Assembly: GCA_963966185.1 (NCBI GenBank)
Contig: CAWZYM010000298.1
Coordinates: 249,501-313,500, forward strand
Source: Rhabditoides inermis
Taxonomy: Eukaryota; Nematoda; Chromadorea; Rhabditida; Rhabditidae
DNA: 64,000 bases
Direction of reading: 5' to 3'
The notes under the pieces were generated by a model. The model searched no databases. It was not told the origin of the DNA and saw only the letters and a list, made by a program, of their open reading frames with translations. Both the position numbers and the translations under genes were made by a program. Below are positions 33,013 through 45,917 of the stretch, in pieces. Each line of letters opens with the position of its first letter. Positions within the stretch are counted from its first letter, which is position 1.

Positions 33013-33960
33013 TTCTCGGAAGGAGCAGTCGGGAGGAGGAGGAGGAGAGGGAGGATGTGTAGGAGGACACGGACACAGTTATGGTAGGTTGGGGTTGCGG
33101 AATGACAGAATAATGCGATTAGTATGATCGTACTGGGCGTGAAATTGTATCATGTGTGAAACGTATTATTGATGGATTATTTGTCTGTGATTGAGATATC
33201 TTTGTGAGACTCACTTGATGCTTGATGCTTCGAGAGTGCTGTTGGAGTAGAAGTGTGTAATGATGTAATTGTCGAATTCATGAGCTAACCGTCGTGAGAT
33301 TGATGCTACGGAAAGGTTGTGCGTGAGGTTGTAGTGTGAAACGTAATATAGTAAAGTGAACATAATGATATGAATTAATGTTTGCATTGCAGCCGCTTCT
33401 TCCCCTGCTCCGCCTCCGCCTCGTGCCTCGCCCGATTTCAGCAAGCTGAAGGTGAGGAGGGAGAGGGGGGGGAGGGGAGAGGGAGAGAAAGAAAGAGAGA
33501 AAGAGAGAGAGAGAGAGAAAGAGAGACGGCCTCGCTCTGCAGGGTGCTGCCGGTGTGGGTGGGAAGGCTCGTCCGTCCCGTCCTCTCGAGATCACCAAGC
33601 AACAGGCAGAGGAGGCGTGGAAGTGGGTGGTGTTGACTTATTGGTTGTATTTATTGATAGTAGTGTGTTAGCTGTAGCTCTTGCGAGTGATAGCACCTTG
33701 AATTGCAGTAAAACGCGGAATTTGGATATAGTTATGCGGTGAAACGTAAAAATAGAATTTGATTAAAAATCCATCTTTTTACATTTTGTTTTATTAAAAA
33801 GAGCATCTCACTTTTACCACTTCTTGCATGGTTATGTCTTTCTGTTTTGCAGGCACTGCGTGGCCGTTGTGCGGAAGCACGACCGCGTCTCCTTCCTCTC
33901 CGCCCTCCTCATGCCACAGCACAACAGGGCAGCCATCATGGCCGTCAGTGGGGCAGGGGG

Positions 33961-34001
<41 letters not shown>

Positions 34002-37000
34002 TCATTCCATCATGAAGGTTTTTGATGGTATGGCAAAGTACGAAATATATTAGGGTGACGCATGAGTATGTGTGCGTGACAGCGAATTGCGACCCTTTAA
34101 TAGGGAAATAGTTTTTACCTTTGTTGTGGCGTAACGGTTTATCACTGAATTGCTTGCGGTATTTGGAGATGAGCTAATGTGCGTGGGTGAAACATGGATG
34201 GTGTGGTTTTTTGTCGGAAGATGGATGGTTGCGATTTCCAGCTCCTTGCCTTGAACGTGGAGCTGGCTCTGGTGAGGGACAAGGTGGACGGCAGGGCGGG
34301 AGGGGCACAGGTGAGGAGAAGGGGGGGATAGAGAGAGAGAGAGAGAAAGAAAGAGAGAGAGAGAGAGAGAGAGGGTCGAAGGTCGGAGGAGGAGCTGATG
34401 GTGGAGGTGGATATTGCTGGAGATGTTATGTAATGATGAAGTTCACCGTCACAGATTGAAGTTCACGTAGAGGTTGCGTTTGCGTTTCTTTGATGCATGT
34501 GAAACATATGTGTTGCTTTCTTTTCTACGACAAAAGCTGTTTAGCTTATGATTGAGGTGCGTTCAATTAGAAATCATACCGATGTGGACCCCTACCCTAA
34601 GATTATTTTCGTATCGTGTGTGTTCTTCTGTTCTTTCGCGTAGACTTACTTCGCGCATTTAAACGATACTATATCCAATGATTTGAAATATGAGTGAAAC
34701 ATGTGAAAGGTTACTTAGTGTAGGTTGTAGGGTGTGTTGTTGCAGGGCGTGTACCGTCTGCAGTTCTGGCGCGACGCTCTCAACGCCATCTATGCGGGAG
34801 AGGGAATGGTGCCCAGGTGAGCAGAGGGGGTTGTTGAATTTCAGCTAATTTCTGATTGGTTTGACACCGGTACGTATGGGTATGGTTGATTGGTGAAATG
34901 TAAATTTTGTAAAAATTTCTTTATGATATGAACACGATACACGAGAATATGTGGTGCGGAATGTTTGGGGACGTTGAATGCATCTCATTGAATCTTATTC
35001 ATCTCATACTCATTGTGTGGGTCATGTTGAAGGTGATCTTGGTCAATTTGTAAAACCTATGTTTTGTAGAGTAGGTGTGTCCTTGAATTGGTGAACGGAA
35101 CTGTGCAATTTATCCGTTTAGTTGGCTTGTCACACAACGTTGAGAGTTGAGAGTGCATAAAGAAAATGTATGGAGGGAGGACATTGATGGAGGTATGCCC
35201 TGCTTATCACAATTAATGTATTTGTGTTGCAGGCAGCCGGTGGCAGTGGCCCTGTGTGCGTTCGCCCCCCGCGCCGATGTGCGCCTCCTCCAGCAGCTCG
35301 TGGCTGCCAGACAGGACAGTCTCGGAGACAGGCCGTGGACAGATGTCAAACAGGTCGGTGGGGGGTCTTTCTTGTTCAGTGGGGTAAGTGGTCTCGGGTG
35401 GTGGGATACATGCAAGATGCAAGGCCAGGGCAACATCTTCACGACACTGCCAATCAGTTTGAGAGAGAGAGAGGCCGAAGACTTGTTTGTTATGGGGAAG
35501 GAGTGATATGACGTGATTATGCGCATTCGTGTCTATCATGGTTTGTAGAATAGTTTGGACTGATGAGATGGCAAACGTATGTTTCAATTAGTGTATGGAA
35601 ATCGTAGATCCGGATAAAGTATTTGATTTGATTTGATTAAATTTGATGGAAATCGTACGGCTTGGATTTGAGCAATATCATAGAGACCGATATAGTTTAC
35701 ACTTTTTTGCCTGAACTTGACTTTATGTTTCGAATAAGGTATACAATACAATTAGAGAGGCTAACATCCAATAGCTTGTGCGGTGTTGTGGTTGTCACGC
35801 GGGCCGCTTGCACACGAATCCCCACTTGGTGCCGCAGTCGCGCGCCTCCCACAAACACTTCCACTCGGCCGCGAGATCGTTGATCATCTGAATACATTAT
35901 AGGCTCTGTGAACGTGCAAAATCGTTCCGAATTTGAACTGTTGACGATTGACGGTAGACTGTTCCAGATTGATATACGGTGACTGAAAAGATTGAAACAG
36001 TGCGAAATCGTGATTGTCATCGAGATTAGGCTGGATTGCGCTGCAATTGACCAGCTCGCAGTCGTACCCGCTCCTCTCTGGCTGGGTGTGCTTCCAGGCG
36101 TAGTCGAGGGGAGTGCCATCCGTCCACTGCCATAGAGACGCCGATTCTAATAAGGGTTGAGTGATGTCGCTTTCCAGCTCTACACATCCCTGTTAAGGTT
36201 TGGAGCAAGAGAGCTTCTGACTCACTGTTGTAGTTGAGCCCTGTCCAGGTGTACGATATCTGGCCTCCCCAATAGGTGTTGATGACATCTCAAAAGAGAT
36301 TGTTGTTGCAAGATTTGTATACGTTTCAAAGGTTCGTCATATGAATCTTGCAATTATACGCGTCAACGAATGGCAATGGATAGCTCAGAACATTATTTGA
36401 CTGTTTTTATTCTTCCTCTTTGTTTACCTTTGACAAAGTCCTCCTCTTCCTTTGAGTGGATGTATACGAGATGTCCGCCCTGCTGTCTGCACTGCAGCTC
36501 TCCGTACGAGAAGTTGGCGTTGCGAGAGATCTGCGAACAAGGGGAGCGTTCTATTATCTATACCACCAGGGTTATGCCACTGCCACACGATTGGTTGAAT
36601 AGAGTTTTGTGATTGCATACCTCATAGCAGCTGTCGGTCTCGGCAAAGTACTTCCAGTCGTCCCTGCAGTGCTTGGGCTGAAAGGAACGGGAATTCAATC
36701 ATACAATTATACTACTATTGTTGCTGAGGAACGCAAATCTGGAATACTTGATGCGTGGGGGTAGTAAACAGTTTTTTACTGAGAAAATAAAGTTACTCGA
36801 AGTTGAAAGGGCCTAGAAATATTGATGTGTTTTATGGAAAACATTCATTCGAAACTGTCCGGAATGTGGATTGTGGTAGTGTATTTCCAATATGTGGTAG
36901 TTATTGTGTGAAACGTAGATATAGTGGTTAGAATATGAATTGAACCGTCCGGCGCAGTAGTGGGGCAGACGTGGACAGGGGGCACGTGACGGTGGGAGAG

Positions 37001-39208
37001 TGGCATTGGAGGGGGAGGAGCAGATGAAGGGAAGAGAGGACAGACATTCGGTGGACGACCACTGACCCGAGGAGGTGGAGGCAGACAGACACTGCGACGG
37101 GGTCGGCGACGGTTGGCCTGCGAGAGTGATTGAAGAGAGACGGACATACTGTGCTCACCCCTGGCCCACTTGCTGTAGCTGATTGGCTGCCAGTCGCTCC
37201 ACATCCATGTCGAGTGGTAGAGGTTTTGTCCGCCCAGCCAGAACGAGGCAGAGGACGAGAATTGCAAGGGTGCGATGTCAGCAGCATGATGGTCTATACG
37301 TTATCATGATTGTCAAGGTTTCTATTCTGGATTACTTCAGATTGGAGTGAAACATATTTGATCACACCTGCTATCAGCGTGCTCTCGAATCCATTGTCAA
37401 TGGCAGCAAGTTGTCCTCCTCGGGCGAAGCAGTACTGTTGAGCGGAGATGAATGAAGAGGGAGAGGTGGCAAACTGAACGTGGAGATGATAAGCTTCATT
37501 CTAGCTCATTTAGCCACGTAGGTCGAGCTTGATGATACGACTGTCGAAATTGTTGTAGACAGTTCCAGCGGGGCAGGGATTGGAATATGCGAGTCCTAAT
37601 AGAGAAGAGATCAATAGAAGTAACATGATCGCTTAACTGATGCTCTGGGAGCAGACAATCTAGGCTGGCTTATCGCTCATTGCGATAATTTGAAGTAGGA
37701 AGTAGGAGGAATGATAGGGTTTCGTAAATGCCAAGTGACGTACGCCCATGCATGACTCATGCCGTGAACCGTTTCTCGGTAATTTTGCGTTTCAAATGGT
37801 GCGCTAGAGTGGGAAAGCATCACTTATATTCACGTACGCATCCTCGGGACTTATTTTATATAGGTACCCCTATTGTTGATCCGTAAAGAGTCGACATACT
37901 TACTTGATTCCTAATTATTCGTATCGTTTCTTCAGCTGCACGCGTATGGAGTGCGGACGACTGGGGCCCTGGTGAGGCTGCAGGCGGCGGAGCTGATGGG
38001 AACAGCAGACGGAGAGGGGGGAGTGGAGGGAAAGGTGAGGGGAGGATGAGGAGGACATGAGAAGATGGGGAAGGGGGAAGGGGGGGCATGGGTAGATGGG
38101 GAAAGGGGCATGGGTAGGCAAGTATAGTTGATGTCGATTTCAGCTCTCGCTCGACTCTGCTGTGGACGAGATGGCTCGAGCGTTTGCCACAGCTAATCTG
38201 TTGAGGTGGGTGGACGGCGAGAAGTCTAGCGGAAATCACATTGTTGATTCGTGGGTTTGATTTCGTTGTTGTGGTTGGGTGAAACGTGGATATGCTTGTT
38301 GCTTGTCTGTTCATATTTGATGGATGTTGATATTAACGATACGTGTACTGTGCTGTGATGTGTGTTGATTGCAGGTCGACTGTGCCCCTCCTGCTGCGTG
38401 GCTGTGTCCTCCTCCCCTCTGATCTGATGGGTCTGCATGGTCTGTCGGCTGACAGGGTCTACAACAGGAAGCAGCCCGACCAGCTGGCTGCCCTCGCGAG
38501 GGACTTGGCCAAGGTGGGGATACATGTGCATGGGTTTTCGTTTACTATAGTCAAATGACCTACTATTGTTTTTTCATGGGATGTATTGGGTATGGTTTGT
38601 GGACGAAGCGTATGGATTGAGTCGTGGCATCATACGAATGAGTTGGGTACTAACCATAGTTCATTCGTATTGCTGTATTTGGGCGATTGGAGCACGTATA
38701 GTATTGTACATATATTGTGGTGTGTTAGTTATTGTGTGGTGTCAGGTGGCCTGCCACCACCTGTCTGTGTCCCGCCGCGAATGTGTTGGTGTGCCCCGTC
38801 GTGCGAGAGTCGCCCTCCTCGCTCCAGCTGCCGCCGCCGAGCACACGCTGCACACGCTAGACAAGGTGGGCAGGGGGAGAGGGAAAGGGTTATGCATATC
38901 TGTTTTGTTCTTGTTGTGAACCTTGACAAAGTTCTTTGGATCAAAACTATTGATGAACGGTATAATATATCGGTTTTGATGTATTTGTGAGTCTTTTAGT
39001 TTTTCGAATGTTTGTTTTGAACATTGAATCTTCTTGGATTGTTGCACTTGTGAGTTGAGACATGAACTGCGTGGGAGATAGTGGGATAAGAGAATTTGTT
39101 GATGTGTGTATTCAGGTGAAGTACGACCTGTATTCTCCTCAGCTGCAGCGCGGTCGCCCCCTCCTCCCCTGGACTCTCCTCTGGCGACGCACCCTCGGCA
39201 AGTATTGA
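33013..39208 (+). CDS. NDUFAF6: NADH dehydrogenase complex I assembly factor 6 (phytoene-synthase-like)
   Basis: Exons in phase: 33393-33451, 33543-33622, 33853-33943, 34242-34310, 34746-34816, 35233-35353, 37936-38034, 38144-38205, 38375-38513, 38746-38865, 39116-39208; about 333 residues, plus a possible 5' exon 33013-33083. NDUFAF6 is a mitochondrial squalene/phytoene-synthase fold protein needed for complex I assembly. Markers: HCVAVVRKHDRVSFLSALLM, ALNVELALVRDKV (FNVELA motif), GVYRLQFWRDALNAIY (MQFWK..), QPVAVALCAF, LHAYGVRTTGALVRLQAAEL (YAENT..LLYL), DEMARAFATANLLR (GKA..I...LR), LLPSDLMGLHGLS (FLPMDI...HGVS), and a PLLPWTLLWRRTLGKY C-terminus. No ATG exists in the required frame of the 5' exon, so the true start is unresolved. 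Intron 35354-37935 holds an antisense lectin gene. Confidence 0.88.
33961..34001. repeat. (TGT)n microsatellite
   Basis: GTT/TGT triplets run uninterrupted just inside an NDUFAF6 intron, about 17 nt after its donor. Confidence 0.97.
35795..37626 (-). CDS. Secreted tandem C-type lectin-domain protein, nested in an NDUFAF6 intron
   Basis: Starts at the ATG at 37626 with a signal peptide, MLLLLISSLLGLAYS, and ends at the TGA at 35797-35795. Minus-strand exons include 37473-37368 (AQQYCFARGGQLAAIDNGFE), 37293 to about 37159 (ASFWLGGQNLYHSTWMWSDW then WQPISYSKWAR), about 36680-36622 (KHCRDDWKYFAETDSCYE), about 36530-36430 (LQCRQQGGHLVYIHSKEEED), 36285-36225, 36175-36020 (LWQWTDGTPLDYAWKHTQPE), and the last exon near 35885-35795 (CLWEARDCGTKWGFVCKRPA). 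This is two CTLDs in tandem, each with the C..GG.LA.I and W-W-D-G.P/W core; the second has the closing WGFVC. Calcium-binding EPN/WND residues are not clear, so carbohydrate binding is uncertain. The donor of exon 1 was not fixed. Confidence 0.85.
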
Positions 39209-39638
39209 GCCCTCCCCTCTCCTATCGATTGGTATTGATTGATTGGCGACGATGTGATGATGTTGTGTGCGTGGGCGTATATGTATCGAGTTGTTTGTTC
39301 TTGTTGTTGTAGTCTCTTTTCCATTTCTCTCTATAGTCACTTCTGCTTTCGGCCCCGTTCTGTAGTCTCTTTATTTATGTCTCGAGTGTTGACTGCAACT
39401 TGGAATCTGTTGGAATCTCTCCCGCGGATATCCATATCACTCCCCCACTCCGAGATTTGTTTGTCCGCTCATAAGTTTCGGTTTTACTATTTGTTATTCG
39501 TAATAAGTGAAAATAAATGATTTGATAGGATATGTGGTGATCGCTTTAGCTTGACACGTTGTGGGTATTTTGGGATCTCTATTAGCGTCTGCTTCACTTG
39601 GAGAGTGCGATCTCTCGATTCGGCTCTCTCGGAAGGAG

Positions 39639-39680
<42 letters not shown>

Positions 39681-42632
39681 GGCTATTCTGAGTCGGCTGG
39701 TCTGGCCTGCGCAAACATTGTACGTGTGGGAAGGGAAAGGGAGAGAGGAAAGCTGGTCAGATGCCTCCCCTCGATCAGCTGATATTGATCGGGTATTATC
39801 GATCGGTTGACCCAGATCAATTGATTTTAACATTTTGATTTATTGATTCACTGCCTTTGTGTTTTTACTGCGCCGTGTCACGACTCATTGGAGATAATTA
39901 CGTTTTATTGCGAGCTTTTTTTGTAATTTGGTGCTCTTTGCGTATGCGAATTGTATCGAATATGGGAGGCGCCTTTCGAAGAAAGTCTCATGTTTATTTG
40001 CTATTGAATTGTAGTGAATTGAACAGGTGATGTCTGTTTTGACTTTAAATATTAGGAATTAGGAAGGCTCTTTTTTCTAAAAGTAAAAGTGTACGTTTGA
40101 GTAAGGATGGTCGATTTTCGGGTTGGTGAAAAGATGTGTGTTGTTGATGCGGGAACGTGTCGTGTCCACAGTATTATTGTTGTTTGTTCTCGCCTCCTGC
40201 GCACTCCTCCGATCACACGCTCTCTCGCCGCCCTCCGGCGAGACTCCACCATCCCACCCCTCTCTCCACTCGCGCACTCTCTCGCCCCGGCTGGGCTATT
40301 ATCGGCGAGGTTGAGAGTGATACTCAGCGTCTACGCAGCCAAAATGACGTGGTGCGAGTGAGGTTGATGAGTGTGTGTGTCTGTGAGAGAGGTGACGAAT
40401 CGTCTATTCCAGTAGGGATCGCACCTCTCTGTGAGGGTCTTTGTCACCTTGTATTCTTGTATAGTACGCACTCCTCTCTTTTCTGAAGAGAGTTTGCAGC
40501 TTGCGGCATCCCCGCATTTGTTTGTCGTTTGTGTGTTGGTGTTGACAGGGGGGGGGGGGGTGCGGCTTCCGGCCGTCTCCCATCCACTCACTGCCACTCA
40601 CTGCCGCAGTGAGTGTCAACCCACTCTCCCCTGTTCACTGTTTCTTGTGCACGCGGCTTTTTCGGAGTGCGTGTTTGTATCACGGATTTCCGCATCTAAC
40701 TAGTCGGTTTCTCTCTGTTACTCGGTTTAGATGGCAAGAGAGTGTGGCTATGCGAGAGAGCCAGTGTGGCGAGAGCGAGTTTCGACTATGTTTTTGCGAG
40801 TATAGCAGATTTATTTATTCGGTTGCATATCCTGTGATGTGTGCAGGCTTGAATGAATGCGCTGAATCAGTTGTTTTCCTTATGAGAGAGAGAAAGAGAA
40901 AGAAAGAGAAGAGGGAAGGATAGAAGTATTCGGAATCCACAGTGTTGCTTATTTGTGTTTATCAGATTGCAACATTTTCTCATTCTTATTTTCTGTCCCT
41001 GGCAGATTGCATTGGGAAAATCTATTTATAGTGGATTCTGTTTTCGAGTGGATTCTAATCAAAGCTGTGTAGACGGTGTAGACCACAGTTTCTGATGTTT
41101 TCATTATGACAATCTCGCTCTAATCATGCCATATTGTTGTTGATTACTTACTATCATAAACATGATTCATGAATGTATTTAATATTATAGCTTATTTCCG
41201 TGTAAGCAGATATAGTGTTCTGTGTTTCGAAGCTACCCGAGTATTAATCATACTCTTTCTCTCTCTCTCTCTCTCTCCCTCTCTTTCTCTCTCCCTCCCT
41301 CTCCCTCTCCCTCTCGCCGCACTTCCGGTCAGAGCTCACGCGGGAGCTGCCCCAAAAGCTGAGTCCACACATCGCTTATGTGTACTAAAATGTCATGTTA
41401 CATTCCATGTTTTTCCACCACTGTTCTTATCGTACCATCCACCGACTAAGCTCTCGTCAAATAAGGGGGGACAGGTTTGCAGGATGAGTGAGAGAGGGAG
41501 AGAGTATGTGAGATAGAGAAATAGAGAGAGAGAGTGAGAGAGGGGGTCAGCTGCAGATCGCATGTCCTTTGCCCCTTTGCCTGCCAGTGTTTGTGCGTGT
41601 TGTGTCTTTTATGGTGTGGGATGAGTGTGTGGGAGGGGATGATCCTGGGAAGTGCGAGAGAGGCGCGTGGAGTGACAGTGGAAGAGAGGAAGAGAGCACG
41701 TGAACTCCATGTCAATCTCTCGCCACCCACCCCTAAACAGCTATAAAAGACGATTGCCGCAGTGTTTTTGTTGTGTCGCGCTTGCAGCAACTTACTTACT
41801 TTCTTACTTTTTATGCTTGTTACATCACGTATATCTGCTTCTTTGTGTTGTGCTTGCGGAGTGATCTTCTTGGTATATTCACAACTGTTTACTGTAGTAG
41901 GTCTATGTTTGCACGTTCCCTTTCTCCTTTCCTGTCTCGTTCACGCGACGCGCTTTTTTCGCGCCTAGTTTCGTCGTGCGAACTCAAGTGTCGTGGTTTT
42001 CGCAGATAGAGAGAGAGGGGGAGAGAAAGTTGTCGTTGTTTATGTTGAAAGAGAACATTGCGCATCCCGGATCGCGCCCCCTCACCTGTTCCCTCTCCCC
42101 CTCTCTCTCTGTTTCACACACTCTCTCGCTCCCTCTTATCCTCTCGTCTGCGCCCTCCTTGATTTCCACACTCTCTTGCTATCTTCTGCGCACTTCTTGA
42201 TCTCTTCACACTCTTTTACGTGTTCTTGTGTCGTTTCACGGATTTCTATTTATAAGTATCTCCGAGAGAAAGATTTTCGCACGCATTTCTTCATTATAAA
42301 GTGTTTACAGTTTACCGCGGTGATTATTACTTACTGCTTACTCTTACTGCGATTCCTCATGAAACATTATGAATCTTCTCATTTTATAGATGTGTTTTAT
42401 TAACAACCATTTTTGCTGGTCTCTACATACTTGAGTTTTGTTGTTTATTTCATTGCTAGTCGTTTCACTGATTCACTCATGACACTGCTTGCGTGAGTGA
42501 ATGCTATTTCCGGGAGAATTTCCGGTAATGTATCCTCGACCTCGTACATACTTTTCCCAGACTTCCGGAACAGACGAGTACTTTTCAGCGAACTAGTAGT
42601 TAACAATATATTTATGTTTTTGTGTTTCAGAA
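39209..42632. other. Intergenic region between NDUFAF6 and the GPCR; no gene recognised
   Basis: An AATAAA at 39512-39517 may end NDUFAF6. CT tracts occupy 39639-39678 and 41250-41312, GA runs occur at 40884-40915 and 41486-41542. Serine/leucine-rich ORFs follow the microsatellites. No domain-bearing exon was found; much of this may be the promoter or 5' untranslated introns of the receptor gene. Confidence 0.5.
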
Positions 42633-43784
42633 ATGGACGATCTGCTTTCGCTGGCTGGCCCGGCGCAGAACGAGGAGCTGATTCCCATCAAACACGTGTG
42701 CAACTTCTCATCCATCACAGAACAGACACATGATCAGGCAAGGATTTCCACACTCTAACACCAAGTTCCCATATCCGAACTTGCCTCTAGACAGTATTCA
42801 ACTTGTACATTGAAACCCAGTGTACATTACATTTCCCATTAGTGTGCCCCGCAGTCAATCAGGTTGACCCACTGGCATTACCGTATTGCAGTTCTCTCTG
42901 GAAGTCGTGTGGTGGACAAACGTCGTCTGTCTGCCTCTGATAGCCATGCTCGGACTGGCATGCAACTCACTCAATATACTCATTCTCACCGGAAATCGGG
43001 CGGCAAGGAGGATACCTAGCTGGTGAGGAGGGGGAGAGAGGGAGAGAGGGAGAGAGGGAGAGAGGGAGAGAGGGAGAGAGGGAGAGAGGGAGAGAGGGAG
43101 AGAGGGAGAGAGGGAGAGAGAGAAAGCGAAACAAATTTCGAAAAATGATTATAGTTGCATCTTATTCAACAAGTGTGCTCCGCGGCCAACATGGCTGAAC
43201 CAGTGCTACTACTGTATTCCAGGACGCTTCTTCTCGCGCTGGCCGTGTGTGACTGTCTCTTTCTGTTGTTCGCAGTCCTGGAGGTGACACCCATGAGCAT
43301 CCCTGCACTCGCCTTTAGCAACCAGTTCAATATGGTGAGTGGGTTAGTGGTAACGGTGAATTCAAGCATTGAGTAGGTAAAGGTGAGATTCGGTGATTGG
43401 TATGAAGCAGATGTGGAAACTTTCAACCTATCAAATACTCACAATCACAAAAAACTTTGGAAATATAACACATGCCTTTTCAGATCTACTCTCACTGCGC
43501 GCTCTACATCCGCACACTCGCCAGCACCTTCTACAAGAGCAGCGTGCTGTGAGTTACCTTTCTCTCTCTCTTTCTTTCTCTCCCTTTCTCTCTCTCCTCC
43601 CTCTCCTCCCCCCCCCCCTCTCTCTCTCCTTTTTCTCGCTCTCTATCTCTCCTCTCCTCTCCTCCCTCTCCTCTCCTCTCTCTCCCTCTTTCTCCCTTTC
43701 TCTCTCTCTATCTCTCCCCTCTCTCCCCTCTCCTCTCCTCTCTCTCCCTCTCTCTCCCTTTCTCTCTCTCTCTCTCTCCTCTCT

Positions 43785-43855
<71 letters not shown>

Positions 43856-45917
43856 GAAATCAATAAATCAATAAGTCGATTGCAGTATCGTGGTTGTGTT
43901 CAATGTGGAGCGTTACATCTGCGTGGTGTACCCGCTACGGGCGCACCGCGTGTGCACTGGAAGAACCAGCAGGACGGCTGTGGTGGCTAGGTGGGACATG
44001 TCAACCTGTCTTGTTTTGTCCTTTTCTCTCCTCATTCGGTGTAGAAAGTAGAACGACAGATGTATTTTTTTCTGTTTCTGCCAACAATCGGTAGCGATCG
44101 TGAGCAAAAGAACACTGTCATTGTAAACTCATGGTTCTAGTGTTATTCGATGTTCATTCCACTACATGATAATTCGAAATAGATGAGTGCTGATTGCGAC
44201 GATTTCCGATTTCCTTGCAGCATCTTCATCTCGTTGCTCTGTTCCCTGCAGTGGCCGCTGTGCTACCGGGTGCGTCTCTGCTACCAACAGGCGGTCGATG
44301 AACACTTCTACGTCATCCTCCTCACACAGAACGCCGTCCTGCAGGTCTGTCGAACACTATCTTCTGGTTTGTGGTTTTGTCACTAAGAAATAATCAATTA
44401 CTCATATTGATGTCTACCATCTTTTTTTCAAATTGCCAGCTGTGCGAACACTTTGTTTGATTCCCTCTTGCAGTTGTACTACCGCTTCATGGACTACTTC
44501 ACTCTGTTCGCATTCAATGTCCTGCCCATTCTCGCCCTCCTGGCAATGAATACACGCATCATACTCGCGCTCGGAAGGGTGGGTGTGACGTCATCACTGT
44601 GACGTCATCTGATCTCATTTGCATATTACAGGTGGTGGACGAGGACGAGCGCAGGGCGGGCAAGGGAGGCGAGAACGGGGGGCTGGTGCAGGTGAGAGCA
44701 TGGAAGGGATGTTCAAAGAGTTCAGAGATACAGAGATTTTCCGGAATATCTGACTCTAACTCTGAATCCTGAGGACGTAGACCGAAGAAATGGCAATGCC
44801 AAACTATACACGCGTCTCATAATCAGTATGGCAGCCGTTGTGAGCCAAAGAATGCTGTGTTGGTAAAACTATACTCCAAGTGAACACATGGTGGTGGATA
44901 AGATTCCTGATACGCAGCACTTCTCCGCCGCCGCTCTGTGCAAGACGTACCCCCTCATCTCCGATGAACCAGAGTGGTCGCGGAAGGATATGGGAGGGGA
45001 GGAGAAGAAGGAGGAGAAAGAGGAGGAGGGGGTGAATACATGTCGTGCTGTGGCCAGGACACTAGTTTCGTAGTTGTTTGCGAATTCTGTTTCTTATTGT
45101 CGTTATGGCCATTCAGACAAGTGTTAGTGTGATGGTGCGCGTGGTGTGTTGTGAAAGTAAATAGCTGGTGATGTGATCAGTGAATATCGAGACAATATAG
45201 TTTTCTTTCAGGACTCCTCCTCCACCGGGCCGCAGTCGAAGGCGGGAGCGAACGCGATGCTCTTCGCAGTGGTGAGTGACGTCATCCACCACGTCATGCT
45301 GACGTGACTGGTTCAGGTGCTGATGCTTCTGGTGTGCGTGGGTCCGCAGGCGCCGGCTCGGCTGCTCTTCGATCTGTATGGGCAGTACCACTCCACTGCC
45401 ATCGTATACACAAGCATCACACAACAGGTACGGAAATAGTAGCGAGTGGCCAAGAGATACATGGAAACCGAGAACGAGAGTTGTCCAACTCTGACGTTCC
45501 ATGTTCCATAAAAAAGAGCAGTATTCAGGATTCAGGTTCTTTCGGGATGAGTGAGCAACAAAGTGAACTAAAAAAATGAGATGATAATGTGGTTCGCATG
45601 AAGAAGAGAAGATAATGGATATTTATTAGACATTAGGAACAAAAACGATATTTCAGCTCGTCTTCCTCAATGCTGCGATGAACTTTGCCGTGTACTGTGT
45701 CGTATCCAAGAGGTGAGTGGTAAACAAGTAAACAACAAGTAAACAAGTAAACAACCCCTCTCTCAGGTACCGCGGTCTGATGCGCGGCACGGTGAAGCGG
45801 CTGGTGTCTGGGTTGCGGGCGCCGGGCGGGTGGTCGGCCGGGAGTCGGGGCAGCCGCGGAAGCAGCGCCCCCGCGACCACACTCGACGACAGGCCACTCG
45901 TACTCATACAAGTATAG
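42633..45917 (+). CDS. Rhodopsin-family peptide GPCR, FMRFamide-receptor-like
   Basis: Thirteen exons join in phase to 432 residues: 42633-42737, 42892-43022, 43223-43334, 43484-43548, 43886-43990, 44221-44344, 44474-44578, 44632-44691, 44918-45031, 45212-45271, 45317-45427, 45657-45712, 45767-45917. TM1 PLIAMLGLACNSLNILILTG carries the GN motif as CN; TM2 TLLLALAVCDCLFLLFAVL; TM3 begins YSHCALYIRTL, with the disulfide Cys, and ends in ERYICVVYPLRA (ERY in place of DRY); ECL2 has VRLCYQQAV; TM5 LFAFNVLPILALLAMNTRII; TM6 LMLLVCVGPQAPARLLFDL; TM7 FLNAAMNFAVYCVVSKRYRG matches NP..Y as NFAVY. The third intracellular loop is unusually acidic/lysine-rich (GGEEKKEEKEEEG). A TGTTTCAG acceptor lies 2 nt before the ATG. 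The first intron uses a GC donor. Ligand inferred only from family resemblance. Confidence 0.87.
43024..43125. repeat. (GGGAGAGA)n tandem repeat in a GPCR intron
   Basis: Near-perfect 8-bp unit repeated about twelve times, immediately after the donor of the second exon. Confidence 0.96.
43559..43855. repeat. CT/CCT-rich microsatellite, ~300 bp, in a GPCR intron
   Basis: Polypyrimidine on the plus strand, ending in a pure (CT) run of over 60 bp. It fills most of the intron between the exons ending 43548 and starting 43886. Confidence 0.97.

Noticed and set aside
43383..43866. 157-residue Ser/Leu ORFs
   Set aside because: Pure translation of the CT-rich intron of the GPCR gene.
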